DNA of 64,000 nt from JADKAV01 sp963704075. Its GTDB lineage: Bacteria; Actinomycetota; Actinomycetes; S36-B12; UBA10799. A program made the translations under genes and the position numbers. Of the stretch, positions 43,485 through 52,505 are shown in pieces (the stretch's first letter is position 1; the number at the start of each line of letters is the position of its first letter). Location: positions 62,001 through 126,000 of the forward strand of contig CAVPGV010000006.1 of NCBI GenBank assembly GCA_963704075.1. Reading direction: 5' to 3'. The notes under the pieces are model-generated. The model ran no database searches and had not been told where the DNA came from. It saw nothing but the letters and a program-made list of their open reading frames with translations.

Positions 43485-44517
43485 ATGACCGACGTCCTGC
43501 TGATCTGTGCGGACCCCGAAGGCGTCGATCACCTGCTCGCGCTGGCCTCCGCTTCCGAGATCGGTGTGGACGTCAGCGCGGAGATCGCCGCGGCGGCGGC
43601 CCGCTGGTCGCATGCCGGGGTGGTGGTGGTCGGTGTCGATCGGCTCAGTGAGGTGGCAGCGGCAGGACTGCCCCGGCGCTCCGGCGTCGTGGTGTTCGGT
43701 TGCCCCGATCCTGATGTGTGGCGACTGGCCGTGGAGATCGGTGCAGAGGCCGTCGTGACGCCGCCGGGCGAACAGGGGTGGCTGACCGAGCGGGTCGAGC
43801 GAGCTGGCGCCGAGGTCGCTTCGGGTGTGGTCGTCGGCGTGCTCGGATGCCGCGGGGGCGCTGGCGCCTCGGTCTTCGCCTCGGCACTGGCCCTCGCCGC
43901 CGTCCGGGCGCGCCTCGACCCGTATCTGCTGGACCTGGATCCGCTGGGGTGCGGGCTTGCCGTGATCCTCGGGGTCGATCGCCTCGACGGCCTCACGTGG
44001 GACCAGGTCCGGGCCGGGGCCGGACGGATTCCCGCCCGGTCGCTGCAGAACACCATCGGGCAGGTCGACGGTATCCGTCTGCTCGGTTGGGCCGACGAGG
44101 CGCACACGCGGCCTGCAGCCGGGCGTCGCCTGCGCGGTCGTGGACGCCGCGCGGCTGTCCACCCCGGTCACAGTCGTGGATCTCGGACGGGCGGCCACGG
44201 GTTTCCAGCGCGAGGTGCTCGGTCGCTGCGACCGGGTCCTCATGCTGGTGCCCGCCGATGTGCGATCGGTGCGGGCGGCGCGGCGCATGGTCAACCGGTT
44301 GGAACTGCCCGTGTGCGAAGTGGTGGTGCGGGGACCGAACCCCGGGGGCCTGGCCAGCCAGGACATCGGGGAGGCACTGGGCCTGCCCGTGCTCGCGGCG
44401 GTCGCCGCGGACCGCAACCTCGACCAGCGACTGGAACGCGGGGAGCCGCCCGGCCACCGACGCCGCACTCCACTGGCCCGCGCCGGCGACGGCATCCTCA
44501 AGGACGTGCTCACGTGA
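43485..44517 (+). CDS. ssd: CpaE/Ssd-like septum-site/Tad ATPase, frameshifted
   Basis: About 343 residues when corrected. The N-terminal receiver-like domain (VLLICADPEGVDHLLALA) is followed by a MinD-like ATPase with GVLGCRGGAGASVFASALALA as deviant Walker A and YLLDLDPLGCGLAVILG. After ADEAHT the frame breaks near 44110-44113 (one extra C); the restored frame reads LQPGVACAVVDAARLSTPVTVVDLGR and ends at 44517. Without correction it fuses in frame to TadA. It belongs to the CpaE-like family beside Tad genes, known as Ssd (Rv3660c) in mycobacteria, where excess blocks septation. The TGA overlaps the tadA start. Confidence 0.85.
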
Positions 44518-45653
44518 GCCCGCCCCCGGAAGCTCTGGTCGAGCGGGTGCGGCGGCGGCTGGCTTCGAATGGCTGGTCGGCCAGCGCGGTGTCGGTCACC
44601 GAGGCGCTGCGCGCCGAGGGCCTGGTGCTGCCGGAAGCCGCGATCGTCGAGGTCGTCTCGTCGCTGCGCACCGAGATCGCCGGGCTCGGGGCGCTGGAAC
44701 CCCTGGTGCGCCGCGAAGGTGTCACCGACGTTCTGGTCAACGCTCCCGACGAAGTGTGGGTCGACGCCGGTCAGGGGCTGGTACGCAGCGACGTGCGCTT
44801 CCCCGACGAGCCCGCTGTGCGTCGCCTGGCGCAGCGCCTGGCCAGCAGCGCGGGACGCAGGCTCGACGACAGCGTGCCGTTCATCGACGCGCGACTGCCC
44901 AATGGGATCCGGCTGCACGCCATCCTGCCGCCGGTCAGCCCGCAGGGCACCTGCCTGTCGCTGCGAGTACCGCGCCGACAGGTGTTCACACTGGCGGATC
45001 TGGTGGAGGTGGGGATGATCCCGCAGGCCGCCGTTCCGGTGCTTGCCGGGCTCGTGCGCCGACGGGCGGCGTTCCTGGTGAGCGGTGGCACCGGCTCGGG
45101 GAAGACCACCCTCTTGAACACGTTGCTGTCGGTGGCGGATCCGAACGACCGGATCGTGATCGTGGAGGACTCCGCGGAGTTGCGGCCCAGCCATCCGCAC
45201 GTGGTCCGACTGGAGTCCAGGCCGGCCAACACCGAGGGCTCGGGGGCGGTCACGATGCGCGATCTGGTGCGCCAGGCTCTGCGCATGCGCCCGGACCGGG
45301 TGGTGGTCGGTGAGGTTCGCGGAGGTGAGGTGGTCGATCTGCTGGCCGCTCTCAATACCGGTCACGAGGGTGGGTGCGGCACGGTGCACGCGAACAGTGC
45401 CTCGGACGTGCCCGCCCGTTTGGAGTCGCTTGCGATGCCGGCAGGGTTGAAGCGGGACGGGGTCCACGCCCAGATCGCCGCGGGTCTGCAGGCGGTGGTG
45501 CACGTCGATCGCGACGAGCGAGGGATTCGGCGGGTGGCGGGAGTCGCTGTGCTGGAACGCGGCGACGACGGTCTGGTGCGCACCGTACCGGCGGCGATCT
45601 TCGGCGACGACACGGTGATTCCCGGTGCCGCCGCCGCGAGGCTGGACCGGTGA
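44514..45653 (+). CDS. tadA: TadA/CpaF secretion ATPase
   Basis: A 379-residue hexameric ATPase that powers Flp/Tad pilus assembly. Walker A GGTGSGKTTLLN, Asp box VEDSAELRP, Walker B-like RMRPDRVVVGEVRGGEVVDLL and the His-containing GHEGGCGTVHAN. The N-terminal domain (EGVTDVLVNAPDEVWVD) is typical of CpaF. GTG start at 44514 overlaps ssd by four bases; the stop overlaps the tadB start by three. Belongs to the helicase/secretion-neighbourhood ATPase group. Confidence 0.93.
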   Translation: MSPPPEALVERVRRRLASNGWSASAVSVTEALRAEGLVLPEAAIVEVVSSLRTEIAGLGALEPLVRREGVTDVLVNAPDEVWVDAGQGLVRSDVRFPDEPAVRRLAQRLASSAGRRLDDSVPFIDARLPNGIRLHAILPPVSPQGTCLSLRVPRRQVFTLADLVEVGMIPQAAVPVLAGLVRRRAAFLVSGGTGSGKTTLLNTLLSVADPNDRIVIVEDSAELRPSHPHVVRLESRPANTEGSGAVTMRDLVRQALRMRPDRVVVGEVRGGEVVDLLAALNTGHEGGCGTVHANSASDVPARLESLAMPAGLKRDGVHAQIAAGLQAVVHVDRDERGIRRVAGVAVLERGDDGLVRTVPAAIFGDDTVIPGAAAARLDR

Positions 45654-46301
45654 CCGCACTGGCCTTGATCGTGCTGGGCGGCGTGCTGCTGGTGGCCCCC
45701 GACGCCCGCGGGCGACTGCGGGAGCGGCGGTGGGTGTTCCCGGCCTTGTCAATCCCGTCACGGCGGGGGGCCGCTTCCGGATCGGTGGTGGAGATCCTGG
45801 CCGGTCTGCGTGACGAGTTGGAGGCAGGGGCGGCCCTGCGACCTGCGTTCGAACGGGCCGTTCAGGCGACCGGTGACCGCCGCGTCTGTGCGAACGCGGT
45901 CGCTGTGTGCCGGATGGGTGGAGACGTTCCCGCCGCCCTGCGCGACGAAGGTGCCGAGCAGCCACTGCTCGTGTCATCTGGCCGCGCTGTGGCAGGTCTC
46001 GGAGGGCTCCGGGGCTGCGCTCGCGTCGGCCCTGGACCGGTTGGTGGGTTCAGCCGAGCAGGCGGCGAAACTGCGCCGGGAGGTCGCCGCCCAACTCGCC
46101 GGTCCGCGGGGTACGGTCCGCGTGCTGGCAGTACTCCCGGCAGTGGGCGTCGGCATGGGACTGCTGATGGGCGCCGACCCCATCGGATTCCTCCTGGGCA
46201 CCCCCTGGGGGCTGGGCTGCCTGACCGTTGCGATCGCCCTGGAGGCCGTCGGGATCGTCTGGATGCGCCGCTTGGTCTCGACCATCGAGAGGCAGTTGTG
46301 A
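45650..46301 (+). CDS. tadB: TadB-like inner-membrane platform protein, frameshifted
   Basis: About 217 residues when corrected, shorter than many TadB proteins. The first half (TALALIVLGGVLLVAPDARG, then EILAGLRDELEAGAALRPAFERAV) and the second half (HLAALWQVSEGSGAALASALDRLVG ... AVGVGMGLLMGADPIGFLLG) are T2SSF-type motifs in two frames. The break lies near 45965-45980 and looks like one extra base. GTG at 45650 overlaps tadA; TGA at 46299 overlaps tadC. Together with TadC it would form the membrane platform of the Tad machine. Confidence 0.8.
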
Positions 46302-46989
46302 GGCTGCTGCCGCTGACGCTGCTCGGGCTCGGAATCTGGCTGGCCGTGCCGCCGGACAGCCGACCGAGGGTGCCCAGCGATGTGCCGAAGGCCCCGAGCC
46401 GGCTGCATGTCCAGGACGCGGCGGCCTGCTGGCCGGGCTCGGCACGGCGGTTGTGCTCGGTGGGTTGTTCGGCCTGCTGGCCGGCATCGCGGTGGGCGGA
46501 GGTGCCCGCTGGTTGTTCACGCGACTGGCCGCGGACGACTCCGCGCGACGGGAGGCGCTGGCCCGGCAGGCACCGGACACCGTGGACTGCCTTGCCTCGT
46601 GCCTGTTCGCCGGTGCGCCCCTGTGGACGGCAATCGCAGTGGTGGCCGACGCGTTCGGTGAACCGATCGCCGGGGTGCTGGGGCGGTGTGCGGGGCGCCA
46701 CGCTATGGGGGCCACGCACGCTGACACGTTCGCGGAACTGCTCGAGGACCCGGTGCTCGCGCCGGTCGGCCGCGTCCTGCTGCGTTCGGTCGAGTCCGGC
46801 GGGGCGCTGACCCGTTCGCTGGTCGCGTGTGCCGAGCAGATGCGGTACGAACGCGCAGGTGAACTCGAACGACGGGCACGGTCGGTCGGCGTCAAGGCGG
46901 TGGCCCCGCTGGGACTGTGCTTCTTGCCGGCCTTCGTCCTGCTGGCGGTCGTGCCGATCATCGGCTCCATGGTCCAGAGCCTGTTCTGA
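46298..46989 (+). CDS. tadC: TadC-like inner-membrane platform protein, frameshifted
   Basis: About 230 residues when corrected. The first frame gives VRLLPLTLLGLGIWLAVPPDSRPR; from GGLLAGLGTAVVLGGLFGLLAGI the protein continues in another frame through APDTVDCLASCLFAGAPLWTAIAVVADAF and a C-terminal membrane pair (AVAPLGLCFLPAFVLLAVVPIIGS). The break near 46414-46426 needs one missing base or two extra ones, unlike most others here. GTG start at 46298 overlaps the tadB stop. Confidence 0.78.
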
Positions 46990-47151
46990 AGACGGTGGGC
47001 GGACACCCGCCGTGGACCAACGCCGCCGCCCTGTGGACGGCCCCGGCGGCTTTCCCCAGATCCGTGTCGGGAGTCCCCACGCGGTTGTCGACGGGAGCAC
47101 CGTGGAGACACCACCCCGCTCGGGGCGGTGCAACCCACAAGGAGGTAGTCA

Positions 47152-47328
47152 ATGGAGGCTGTAATTCAGCGTCTGGCATCCGAGGACGGCATGTCCACTG
47201 CGGAGTACGCGGTGGGCACCGTGGCCGCGGCCGGCTTCGGCGGCATCCTGGTCAAGTTGCTCAGTTCCCCGGACGTGCAAGAGGTCCTGTGGGAGGTCAT
47301 CCAGAAGGCGTTCTCGTTCATCCTGTGA
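47152..47328 (+). CDS. DUF4244 Flp-pilin-like protein
   Basis: A 58-residue protein. DGMSTAEYAVGTVAAAGFGGIL has the prepilin features: Gly before the processing site, Glu at +5 of the mature form and a hydrophobic helix. It is the likely major pilin or pseudopilin of this minimal Tad system. GGAGG lies six bases before the ATG. Being short it is easily missed. Its TGA overlaps the GTG of the TadE-like gene. It is probably processed by a prepilin peptidase encoded elsewhere. Confidence 0.9.
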   Translation: MEAVIQRLASEDGMSTAEYAVGTVAAAGFGGILVKLLSSPDVQEVLWEVIQKAFSFIL

Positions 47329-47729
47329 CGACGTCTGCTGTTGTGCGCGGCGGTGGTGCAGTCCTGCTGCACCACCGCATACGCGCGGCGCGGTGGGCCG
47401 GGTCCGACGGGATGGTGACGGCGGAATTCGCGGTGGGTCTGCTGGCGGTCGTTCCGCTGGTGCTGAGCCTGGTGGCACTGACCGGCATCGGGGCCTCCCA
47501 GGTCCAGGTGGTGGAGGCTGCCAGGACCGGCGCCCGGTTGCTGGCCCGCGGCGAGCCGGAATCGGTGGCCCGCGCCCAGGTCACCGCCATCCTGCCGGGT
47601 GCGGACGTGTCCATCGACCGCGGAGCCGAAGGGGTCTCGTGCGAGGTGAGTCGCCGGGTGGGCGGACAGGGACTGTTGCCGCGCTTCACCCTGCGCGCCA
47701 GCGCGACGACCCCCCTGGAGTCCCCGTGA
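47325..47729 (+). CDS. TadE-like minor pilin
   Basis: A 134-residue protein. After a basic N-terminus, DGMVTAEFAVGLLAVVPLVLSLVALTG has prepilin-like Gly-x4-Glu spacing and a long hydrophobic helix. ASQVQVVEAARTGARLLARGE is typical of TadE-like pseudopilins. GTG at 47325 overlaps the DUF4244 stop by four bases, and the stop overlaps the next GTG by three. Counterpart of Rv3655c by order. Confidence 0.85.
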   Translation: MTTSAVVRGGGAVLLHHRIRAARWAGSDGMVTAEFAVGLLAVVPLVLSLVALTGIGASQVQVVEAARTGARLLARGEPESVARAQVTAILPGADVSIDRGAEGVSCEVSRRVGGQGLLPRFTLRASATTPLESP

Positions 47730-48061
47730 AGCGGCTCGCGGATGAGCGCGGGGCTGCAACGGTGGTGCTGGTGTCCATGCTGGTCCTGCTTCTGGCACTC
47801 ATCGGCGCCGTGCTCCAGATGACCCGGATAGCTGTGGCGCGGGCGCAGGTTTCGGCAGCCGCCGATCTGGCTGCTCTGGCTGCCGCACAGGCCGGACAGT
47901 GCGCGCCGGCCCGGGCCGTGGCGCAGGCGAACGGAGCCGAACTGGTGCTCTGTGAACAGGCGGGGCCGGACTTCTCGGTGCGAGCCGAGCGGGACGTGTC
48001 GGTGCTTGCCGGTCGGCACGTGCGCCTCGAGGCACTGGCTCGGGCGGGTCCGCCCGACTAG
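47726..48061 (+). CDS. TadE-like protein of the helicase/secretion neighbourhood (Rv3654c-like)
   Basis: A 111-residue protein. DERGAATVVLVSMLVLLLALIGAVLQM is a pilin-type hydrophobic helix and VARAQVSAAADLAALAAAQAGQ the conserved TadE/TadG motif. The C-terminal half is extracytoplasmic with two Cys. Starts at GTG 47726, coupled to the TadE-like gene. It is the last Tad gene here; the DEAD-box helicase that usually follows is absent. Confidence 0.88.
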   Translation: MKRLADERGAATVVLVSMLVLLLALIGAVLQMTRIAVARAQVSAAADLAALAAAQAGQCAPARAVAQANGAELVLCEQAGPDFSVRAERDVSVLAGRHVRLEALARAGPPD

Positions 48062-48125
48062 GCTTTGGCAAGGCCGTGCCCGGCATCGCCGGACCCACAC
48101 GGCCGAAGCGGACGCAGGAGGCGAG

Positions 48126-48458
48126 ATGCACTTGCAGGTGAGCACGGAACAGTCGGGGGCGGCAGCAGTCGTCAGTGCGGTGGGCGAATTGGACCTGCAC
48201 ACGGCGCCGATGTTGCAGGAACACCTCGACCGCGCCGTGAAGTCGCAGGACGGACTCGTCGTGGTGGACCTCACCGCCGTCGACTTCATGGACTCCACCG
48301 GGTTGTCGGTGATCGTTTCGGCTGTGGCGTCCATGCGACCCTCTGGCCGGGAGTTGCGGGTGGTGAGTTCCAGCGACCGGATCACGAAGGTCTTCACGCT
48401 CACCGGCATCGATCAGCAGGTCGGCATCTTCGAGACGGTCGCAGAAGCGGTGACGTGA
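48126..48458 (+). CDS. STAS-domain anti-anti-sigma factor (BldG-like)
   Basis: A 110-residue protein. VGELDLHTAPMLQEHLDRAV and VVVDLTAVDFMDSTGLSVIV form a STAS domain; Ser in DSTGLS is the site of regulatory phosphorylation. GGAGG precedes the ATG. The position between the Tad locus and hppA is that of bldG in Streptomyces (from memory), so it is a BldG-type factor that sequesters anti-sigma proteins. It overlaps the next gene by one base (TGATG). Confidence 0.9.
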   Translation: MHLQVSTEQSGAAAVVSAVGELDLHTAPMLQEHLDRAVKSQDGLVVVDLTAVDFMDSTGLSVIVSAVASMRPSGRELRVVSSSDRITKVFTLTGIDQQVGIFETVAEAVT

Positions 48459-48826
48459 TGGCCACCAGTTCGCTGACCATCGCCCCGCGTACCGACCAGG
48501 TCCGGGTGGCGCGGATGGTGGCATGCGCGGCAGCCCGTCGGATCGGGCTGACCGACGACGCGGTGGACGAGGTCCGGCTCGCCGTGGGGGAGGCCGTCGG
48601 TCGCGCGGTGACCCGGCACGCGGGCGCGCACGTGGACGATCCCGTCACGATGCGCATGACCGACAGCGACAACGGCTTGGCGATCGAGGTCGAGGACCGG
48701 TCGGCGGATGCCGCGCCGGAGGACTCGGCCCTGGCGATGGCCGTCATCCGCGGACTCGTGGCCGATGCCCGACTGCAGGACCGACCCGACGGAACGCAGG
48801 TCCTGTCCATGTCGTGGACCGGGTGA
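48458..48826 (+). CDS. Anti-sigma factor, RsbW-like HATPase with degenerate N-box
   Basis: A 122-residue protein of the RsbW/SpoIIAB type. RVARMVACAAARRIGLTDDAVDEVRLAVGEAVGRAVTRH is the helix-rich half, but the N-box Asn that binds Mg-ATP is Arg (GRAV), and after IEVEDRS the glycine box is not recognisable. It may therefore bind its partners without kinase activity. Co-translated with the STAS protein. The target sigma factor is unknown. Confidence 0.85.
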   Translation: MATSSLTIAPRTDQVRVARMVACAAARRIGLTDDAVDEVRLAVGEAVGRAVTRHAGAHVDDPVTMRMTDSDNGLAIEVEDRSADAAPEDSALAMAVIRGLVADARLQDRPDGTQVLSMSWTG

Positions 48827-49034
48827 GGACACCGACCGGGGCGTGAGTTCGGCAGGGCCGCTCAGCCGTGGCGCCGAGCGTTTTCGACACGTCGGCACCT
48901 GTAAGGGGCACGTAAGTTACCCACAGGTAGACTCGCGCACATCGGTCGGTCCTGGGAGGGTCCGGCACCAACTCGGCACCGGAGCAGGGGGGTTCCTGAC
49001 CGGCGTCCGCATTGAATCCGAGGAGTAAATACAC

Positions 49035-51374
49035 ATGTCAGCAGGCACTCTCGCAGTCAGCGAAGTGACCTTGACCGGCGGCAGTTTCACCACAGTCATC
49101 GTCGTAGCGCTCGTCGCGCTCGTGGCGTTGGTCGTGGCTGGACTGCTCGTCCGTGAGGTCCTCGCTGCCGACGAAGGCACCGACAACATGAAGAGCATCG
49201 CTGCCGCCATCCAGGAAGGCGCTTCGGCCTACCTGAGCCGGCAGTTCAAGACGCTGAGCATCTTCGCAGTGATCGTCTTCTTCGTGCTCTTCTTGCTTCC
49301 CGCAAACACCAACAGTGAGCGGATCGGCCGCTCCATCTTCTTCCTGGTCGGTGCCGTCTTCTCCGCGGTGACCGGTTATGTCGGGATGTGGCTGGCCGTG
49401 CGTGCGAACGTGCGTGTCGCCGCGGCGGCCCGTGAGGGCAAGAGTGGCGAGCCCAAGGCGATGCGGATCGCCTTCCGTACCGGCGGCGTGGCGGGTATGT
49501 TCACCGTCGGTCTGGGCCTGCTCGGAGCCGCGATCGTGGTGCTCGTCTACAAGGGCGAGGCGCCCAAGGTCCTGGAAGGCTTCGGCTTCGGCGCGGCCCT
49601 GCTGGCCATGTTCATGCGTGTCGGCGGCGGTATCTTCACCAAGGCCGCGGACGTCGGAGCAGACCTCGTCGGCAAGGTGGAGCAGGGTATCCCCGAGGAC
49701 GACCCCCGCAACGCCGCGACGATCGCCGACAACGTCGGTGACAACGTCGGTGACTGCGCCGGTATGGCCGCGGACCTGTTCGAGTCCTACGCGGTGACCC
49801 TGGTCGCAGCACTGATCCTCGGCCAGGCGGCTCTGGGCAGCCTCGGCCTGGTCATCCCGTTGGTGGTCCCGGCGATCGGCGTGCTGACCGCCATCATCGG
49901 GATCTTCGCCGTGGCCCCGCGCCAAGGCGACCGTTCCGGCATGAGCGCGATCAACCGAGGGTTCTTCATCTCCGCGATCGCCTCCGCGATCCTGGTCACC
50001 ATCGCGGCGTTCCTGTGGCTGCCCGACCGGTTCCTGAAGCTCACCGATATCGAGTTGGTGCGTGGACGGCTCGCGCTGGATGTCACCACTCTTGAGGTGC
50101 TCAACCCCCGCTTCGTGGTGATCGGCGCCGTGCTGATCGGCATCATCCTGGCCGCTGCCATCCAGCAGCTGACCGGATACTTCACCGAGACCAACCGCAA
50201 GCCGGTCGACGACGTGTCCCGCACCTCGCTGACGGGTCCCGCCACAGTCATCCTGTCCGGTATCTCGCTGGGTCTGGAGTCGGCGGTCTACTCGGCGCTG
50301 CTGATCGGCGCTGCCGTCTACGGAGCGTTCCTGCTCGGCTCCGGATCGATCACGCTGAGCCTGTTCGCCGTGGCGATGGCCGGCACCGGTCTGCTCACCA
50401 CCGTTGGTGTGATCGTGGCGATGGACACCTTCGGCCCCGTCTCCGACAACGCACAGGGCATCGCGGAGATGTCCGGTGACGTGGAGGGCGAAGGCGCTGC
50501 GGTGCTCACCAGCCTGGACGCCGTGGGCAACAGCACCAAGGCGATCACCAAGGGTATTGCGATCGCGACTGCGGTGCTGGCGGCGACCGCTTTGTTCGGT
50601 GCTTTCCGCGACGCGGTCACCACAGCAGCGGGGGGCGCCCTGAGCGAACTCTCCGCGCTGGAGGCTCCGCAGTACCTCGGCGTGCTCGACGTGTCCAACC
50701 CCCGCAACCTGGTGGGTCTGCTGATCGGTGCGGCCGTAGTGTTCCTGTTCTCCGGACTCGCGATCAACGCGGTGGCCCGTGCCGCCGGGGCGATCATCTT
50801 CGAGGTGCGCCGCCAGTTCCGGGAGCACCCCGGGATCATGGAGGGCACCGAGAAGCCGGAGTACGGCAAGGTGGTCGACATCTGCACGCGCGACTCGCTG
50901 CGTGAGTTGAGCACTCCTGGTCTGTTGGCGATCCTGACCCCGGTGGCGGTCGGTTTCGGTCTCGGCGTCGGAGCGCTCGGCTCGTTCCTGGCCGGCACCA
51001 TCGCGACGGGTACCCTCATGGCGGTCTTCCTGGCCAACTCCGGTGGAGCCTGGGACAACGCCAAGAAGTTCGTCGAGGACGGCAACTTCGGGGGCAAGGG
51101 CTCGCCGGCACATGAGGCGACAGTCATCGGTGACACCGTGGGTGACCCGTTCAAGGACACCGCCGGCCCGGCGATCAACCCGTTGCTCAAGGTGATGAAC
51201 CTGGTTGCGCTGCTGATCGCTCCGGCGGTCGTATCGGTCAAGCTCGATGGCAACTCCGCCATCGGCTGGGCGATCTCGCTGGGTGCGCTGGCGATCGTGG
51301 TTGGCGCCGTGATCATCAGCAAGCGGCGTCCGATCGCGGTGCAGGCGGAGGCGGAGGCAGCTTCCGCGTCCTGA
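49035..51374 (+). CDS. hppA: Membrane-bound proton-pumping pyrophosphatase, K+-independent type
   Basis: A 779-residue protein with about sixteen helices. The catalytic loop motif DVGADLVGKVEQGIPEDDPR and DNVGDNVGDCAGMAADLFE bind Mg-pyrophosphate. GNSTKAITKG has Lys in the position that is Ala in K+-dependent enzymes, so this is a K+-independent H+ pump. It recovers energy from pyrophosphate. GAGGAG lies upstream of the ATG. A TAGACT -10 at 48928-48933 would give a long leader. A strong terminator follows. Confidence 0.96.
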   Translation: MSAGTLAVSEVTLTGGSFTTVIVVALVALVALVVAGLLVREVLAADEGTDNMKSIAAAIQEGASAYLSRQFKTLSIFAVIVFFVLFLLPANTNSERIGRSIFFLVGAVFSAVTGYVGMWLAVRANVRVAAAAREGKSGEPKAMRIAFRTGGVAGMFTVGLGLLGAAIVVLVYKGEAPKVLEGFGFGAALLAMFMRVGGGIFTKAADVGADLVGKVEQGIPEDDPRNAATIADNVGDNVGDCAGMAADLFESYAVTLVAALILGQAALGSLGLVIPLVVPAIGVLTAIIGIFAVAPRQGDRSGMSAINRGFFISAIASAILVTIAAFLWLPDRFLKLTDIELVRGRLALDVTTLEVLNPRFVVIGAVLIGIILAAAIQQLTGYFTETNRKPVDDVSRTSLTGPATVILSGISLGLESAVYSALLIGAAVYGAFLLGSGSITLSLFAVAMAGTGLLTTVGVIVAMDTFGPVSDNAQGIAEMSGDVEGEGAAVLTSLDAVGNSTKAITKGIAIATAVLAATALFGAFRDAVTTAAGGALSELSALEAPQYLGVLDVSNPRNLVGLLIGAAVVFLFSGLAINAVARAAGAIIFEVRRQFREHPGIMEGTEKPEYGKVVDICTRDSLRELSTPGLLAILTPVAVGFGLGVGALGSFLAGTIATGTLMAVFLANSGGAWDNAKKFVEDGNFGGKGSPAHEATVIGDTVGDPFKDTAGPAINPLLKVMNLVALLIAPAVVSVKLDGNSAIGWAISLGALAIVVGAVIISKRRPIAVQAEAEAASAS

Positions 51375-51389
51375 CCTGCGCTCATCACA

Positions 51390-51424
51390 GCGGCCCCCGT
51401 CCGGTTCGTCCGGGCGGGGGCCGC
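51390..51424 (+). terminator. hppA terminator hairpin
   Basis: Arms at 51390-51404 and 51410-51424 pair over 15 bp with one G-U and a TTCGT loop. It starts 16 bases after the hppA stop. GC-rich, no T tract. Confidence 0.8.
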
Positions 51425-51496
51425 GGTGTGTCCGGTCGGCGACCGTGGTCCGGTGCGTGCCAGCGCCTGCCTGGCGGGCTTGCGCCGGGCGCAGCC

Positions 51497-51573
51497 GTGA
51501 GAGTTGGGTACATCCGTTGGACTTCGGTACAGGGGTGAGAGTTGCGCGGGCCGTGGATGTCCAACGGTTGTGC
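51497..51573. repeat. Dispersed intergenic repeat, second copy
   Basis: 51497-51521 matches 32165-32189 at 21 of 25 bases; 51539-51573 matches 32197-32231 at 29 of 35. CCAACGGTTGTGC is identical at 51561 and 32238. CCGTTGGAC (51514-51522) and GTCCAACGG (51559-51567) are a perfect inverted repeat enclosing the middle. It lies in the gap between the hppA terminator and the ATP-grasp gene. Confidence 0.7.
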
Positions 51574-51662
51574 GTGTCTCCAACGTCTGTGCAACTCCAA
51601 CGCCTGCCGGACCAACGGCACCGGATTGCGACACCGCACAGCGGTGCGGAACAGTGGCAGCC

Positions 51663-52505
51663 GTGAGCGTAGCCATCGTGACCTGCCAAGAACTGCCCGA
51701 AGAGGACGTCGACGAGGAGTTGCTGATCACAGCCCTCGATGCCGCCGGCCTGGAGCCGACGCTGGCGGCCTGGGACGACACGTCGGTTGACTGGTCGCGC
51801 TTCCGGCTGGCGGTCCTGCGCTCGGCCTGGAACTACATCGATCACCTGGACGAGTTCCTGGCGTGGGCCGTGCGTGCCGGTACGGAGACGACCCTGTTCA
51901 ACCCTGTGGAAGTCGTGCACTGGAACACCCACAAGGGGTACTTGCGACACCTGGCCAAGCAGGGAGTCCCGGTCGTGCCCACCGCATGGCTCGGGGTGGG
52001 TGAGGAACTCGACCTGGCCGACCTGATGGCCGATCGCGGGTGGCACGAGGTGGTGGCCAAGCCGGTGGTGGGTGCGGGTTCCTTCCTGACTGATCGGATC
52101 ACCGACCCGCAGGCGCCGGCGGCCCAGGACTTCTGGCGGCGGCTGTGCGAGAACCGGGAAGTCATGGTGCAGCCCTACATGCGCTCGGTGGAGGACTACG
52201 GCGAGCGGTCGCTGATCTGGATCGACGGGCAGTTGACCCACGCGATCCGCAAGAGCCCGCGACTCGGCGACGCCGACGAGCAGGTCTCGGACGCCCTGCC
52301 CATCGCCGACGTGGAACGCGACCTCGCCCTGACAGTCATGGCCGACATCCCCCACGAGTTGCTGTACGCCCGCATCGACCTGATCCGCGACGACCACGAC
52401 CAGCCGACGGTCGCTGAACTCGAACTCGTAGAGCCCTCGTTGTTCCTCAAGCAGAGCCCGCCTGCGCTTGATCGCTTGGTCTCGGGTATCGCCTCCCGCT
52501 TGTGA
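51663..52505 (+). CDS. ATP-grasp domain ligase
   Basis: A 280-residue protein. LRSAWNYIDHLDEFLAWAV, then HEVVAKPVVGAGSFLTDRI (ATP-binding loop) and ARIDLIRDDHDQPTVAELELVEPSLFL (metal-binding Glu residues) match RimK/DcsG-like ATP-grasp enzymes. These join a carboxylate to an amine or similar nucleophile. GTG start at 51663. The stop overlaps the next GTG by four bases. It is the first of four tightly packed genes between hppA and topA. Confidence 0.88.
   Translation: MSVAIVTCQELPEEDVDEELLITALDAAGLEPTLAAWDDTSVDWSRFRLAVLRSAWNYIDHLDEFLAWAVRAGTETTLFNPVEVVHWNTHKGYLRHLAKQGVPVVPTAWLGVGEELDLADLMADRGWHEVVAKPVVGAGSFLTDRITDPQAPAAQDFWRRLCENREVMVQPYMRSVEDYGERSLIWIDGQLTHAIRKSPRLGDADEQVSDALPIADVERDLALTVMADIPHELLYARIDLIRDDHDQPTVAELELVEPSLFLKQSPPALDRLVSGIASRL

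Noticed and set aside
43272..45977. Long open frame opposite ssd and tadA
   Set aside because: Low-complexity Arg/Pro/Ser composition, no domain, and covers the 6C RNA terminator; shadow of the real genes.
51497..51573. Possible CRISPR repeats
   Set aside because: Copies are divergent, unequal in spacing and not regularly interspersed; no cas genes in the window.
49038..52397. Very long open frame on the strand opposite hppA and the ATP-grasp gene
   Set aside because: It mirrors the codon pattern of hppA in GC-rich DNA, has no recognisable domain and is rich in Asp, Arg, Gln and His; typical antisense shadow.
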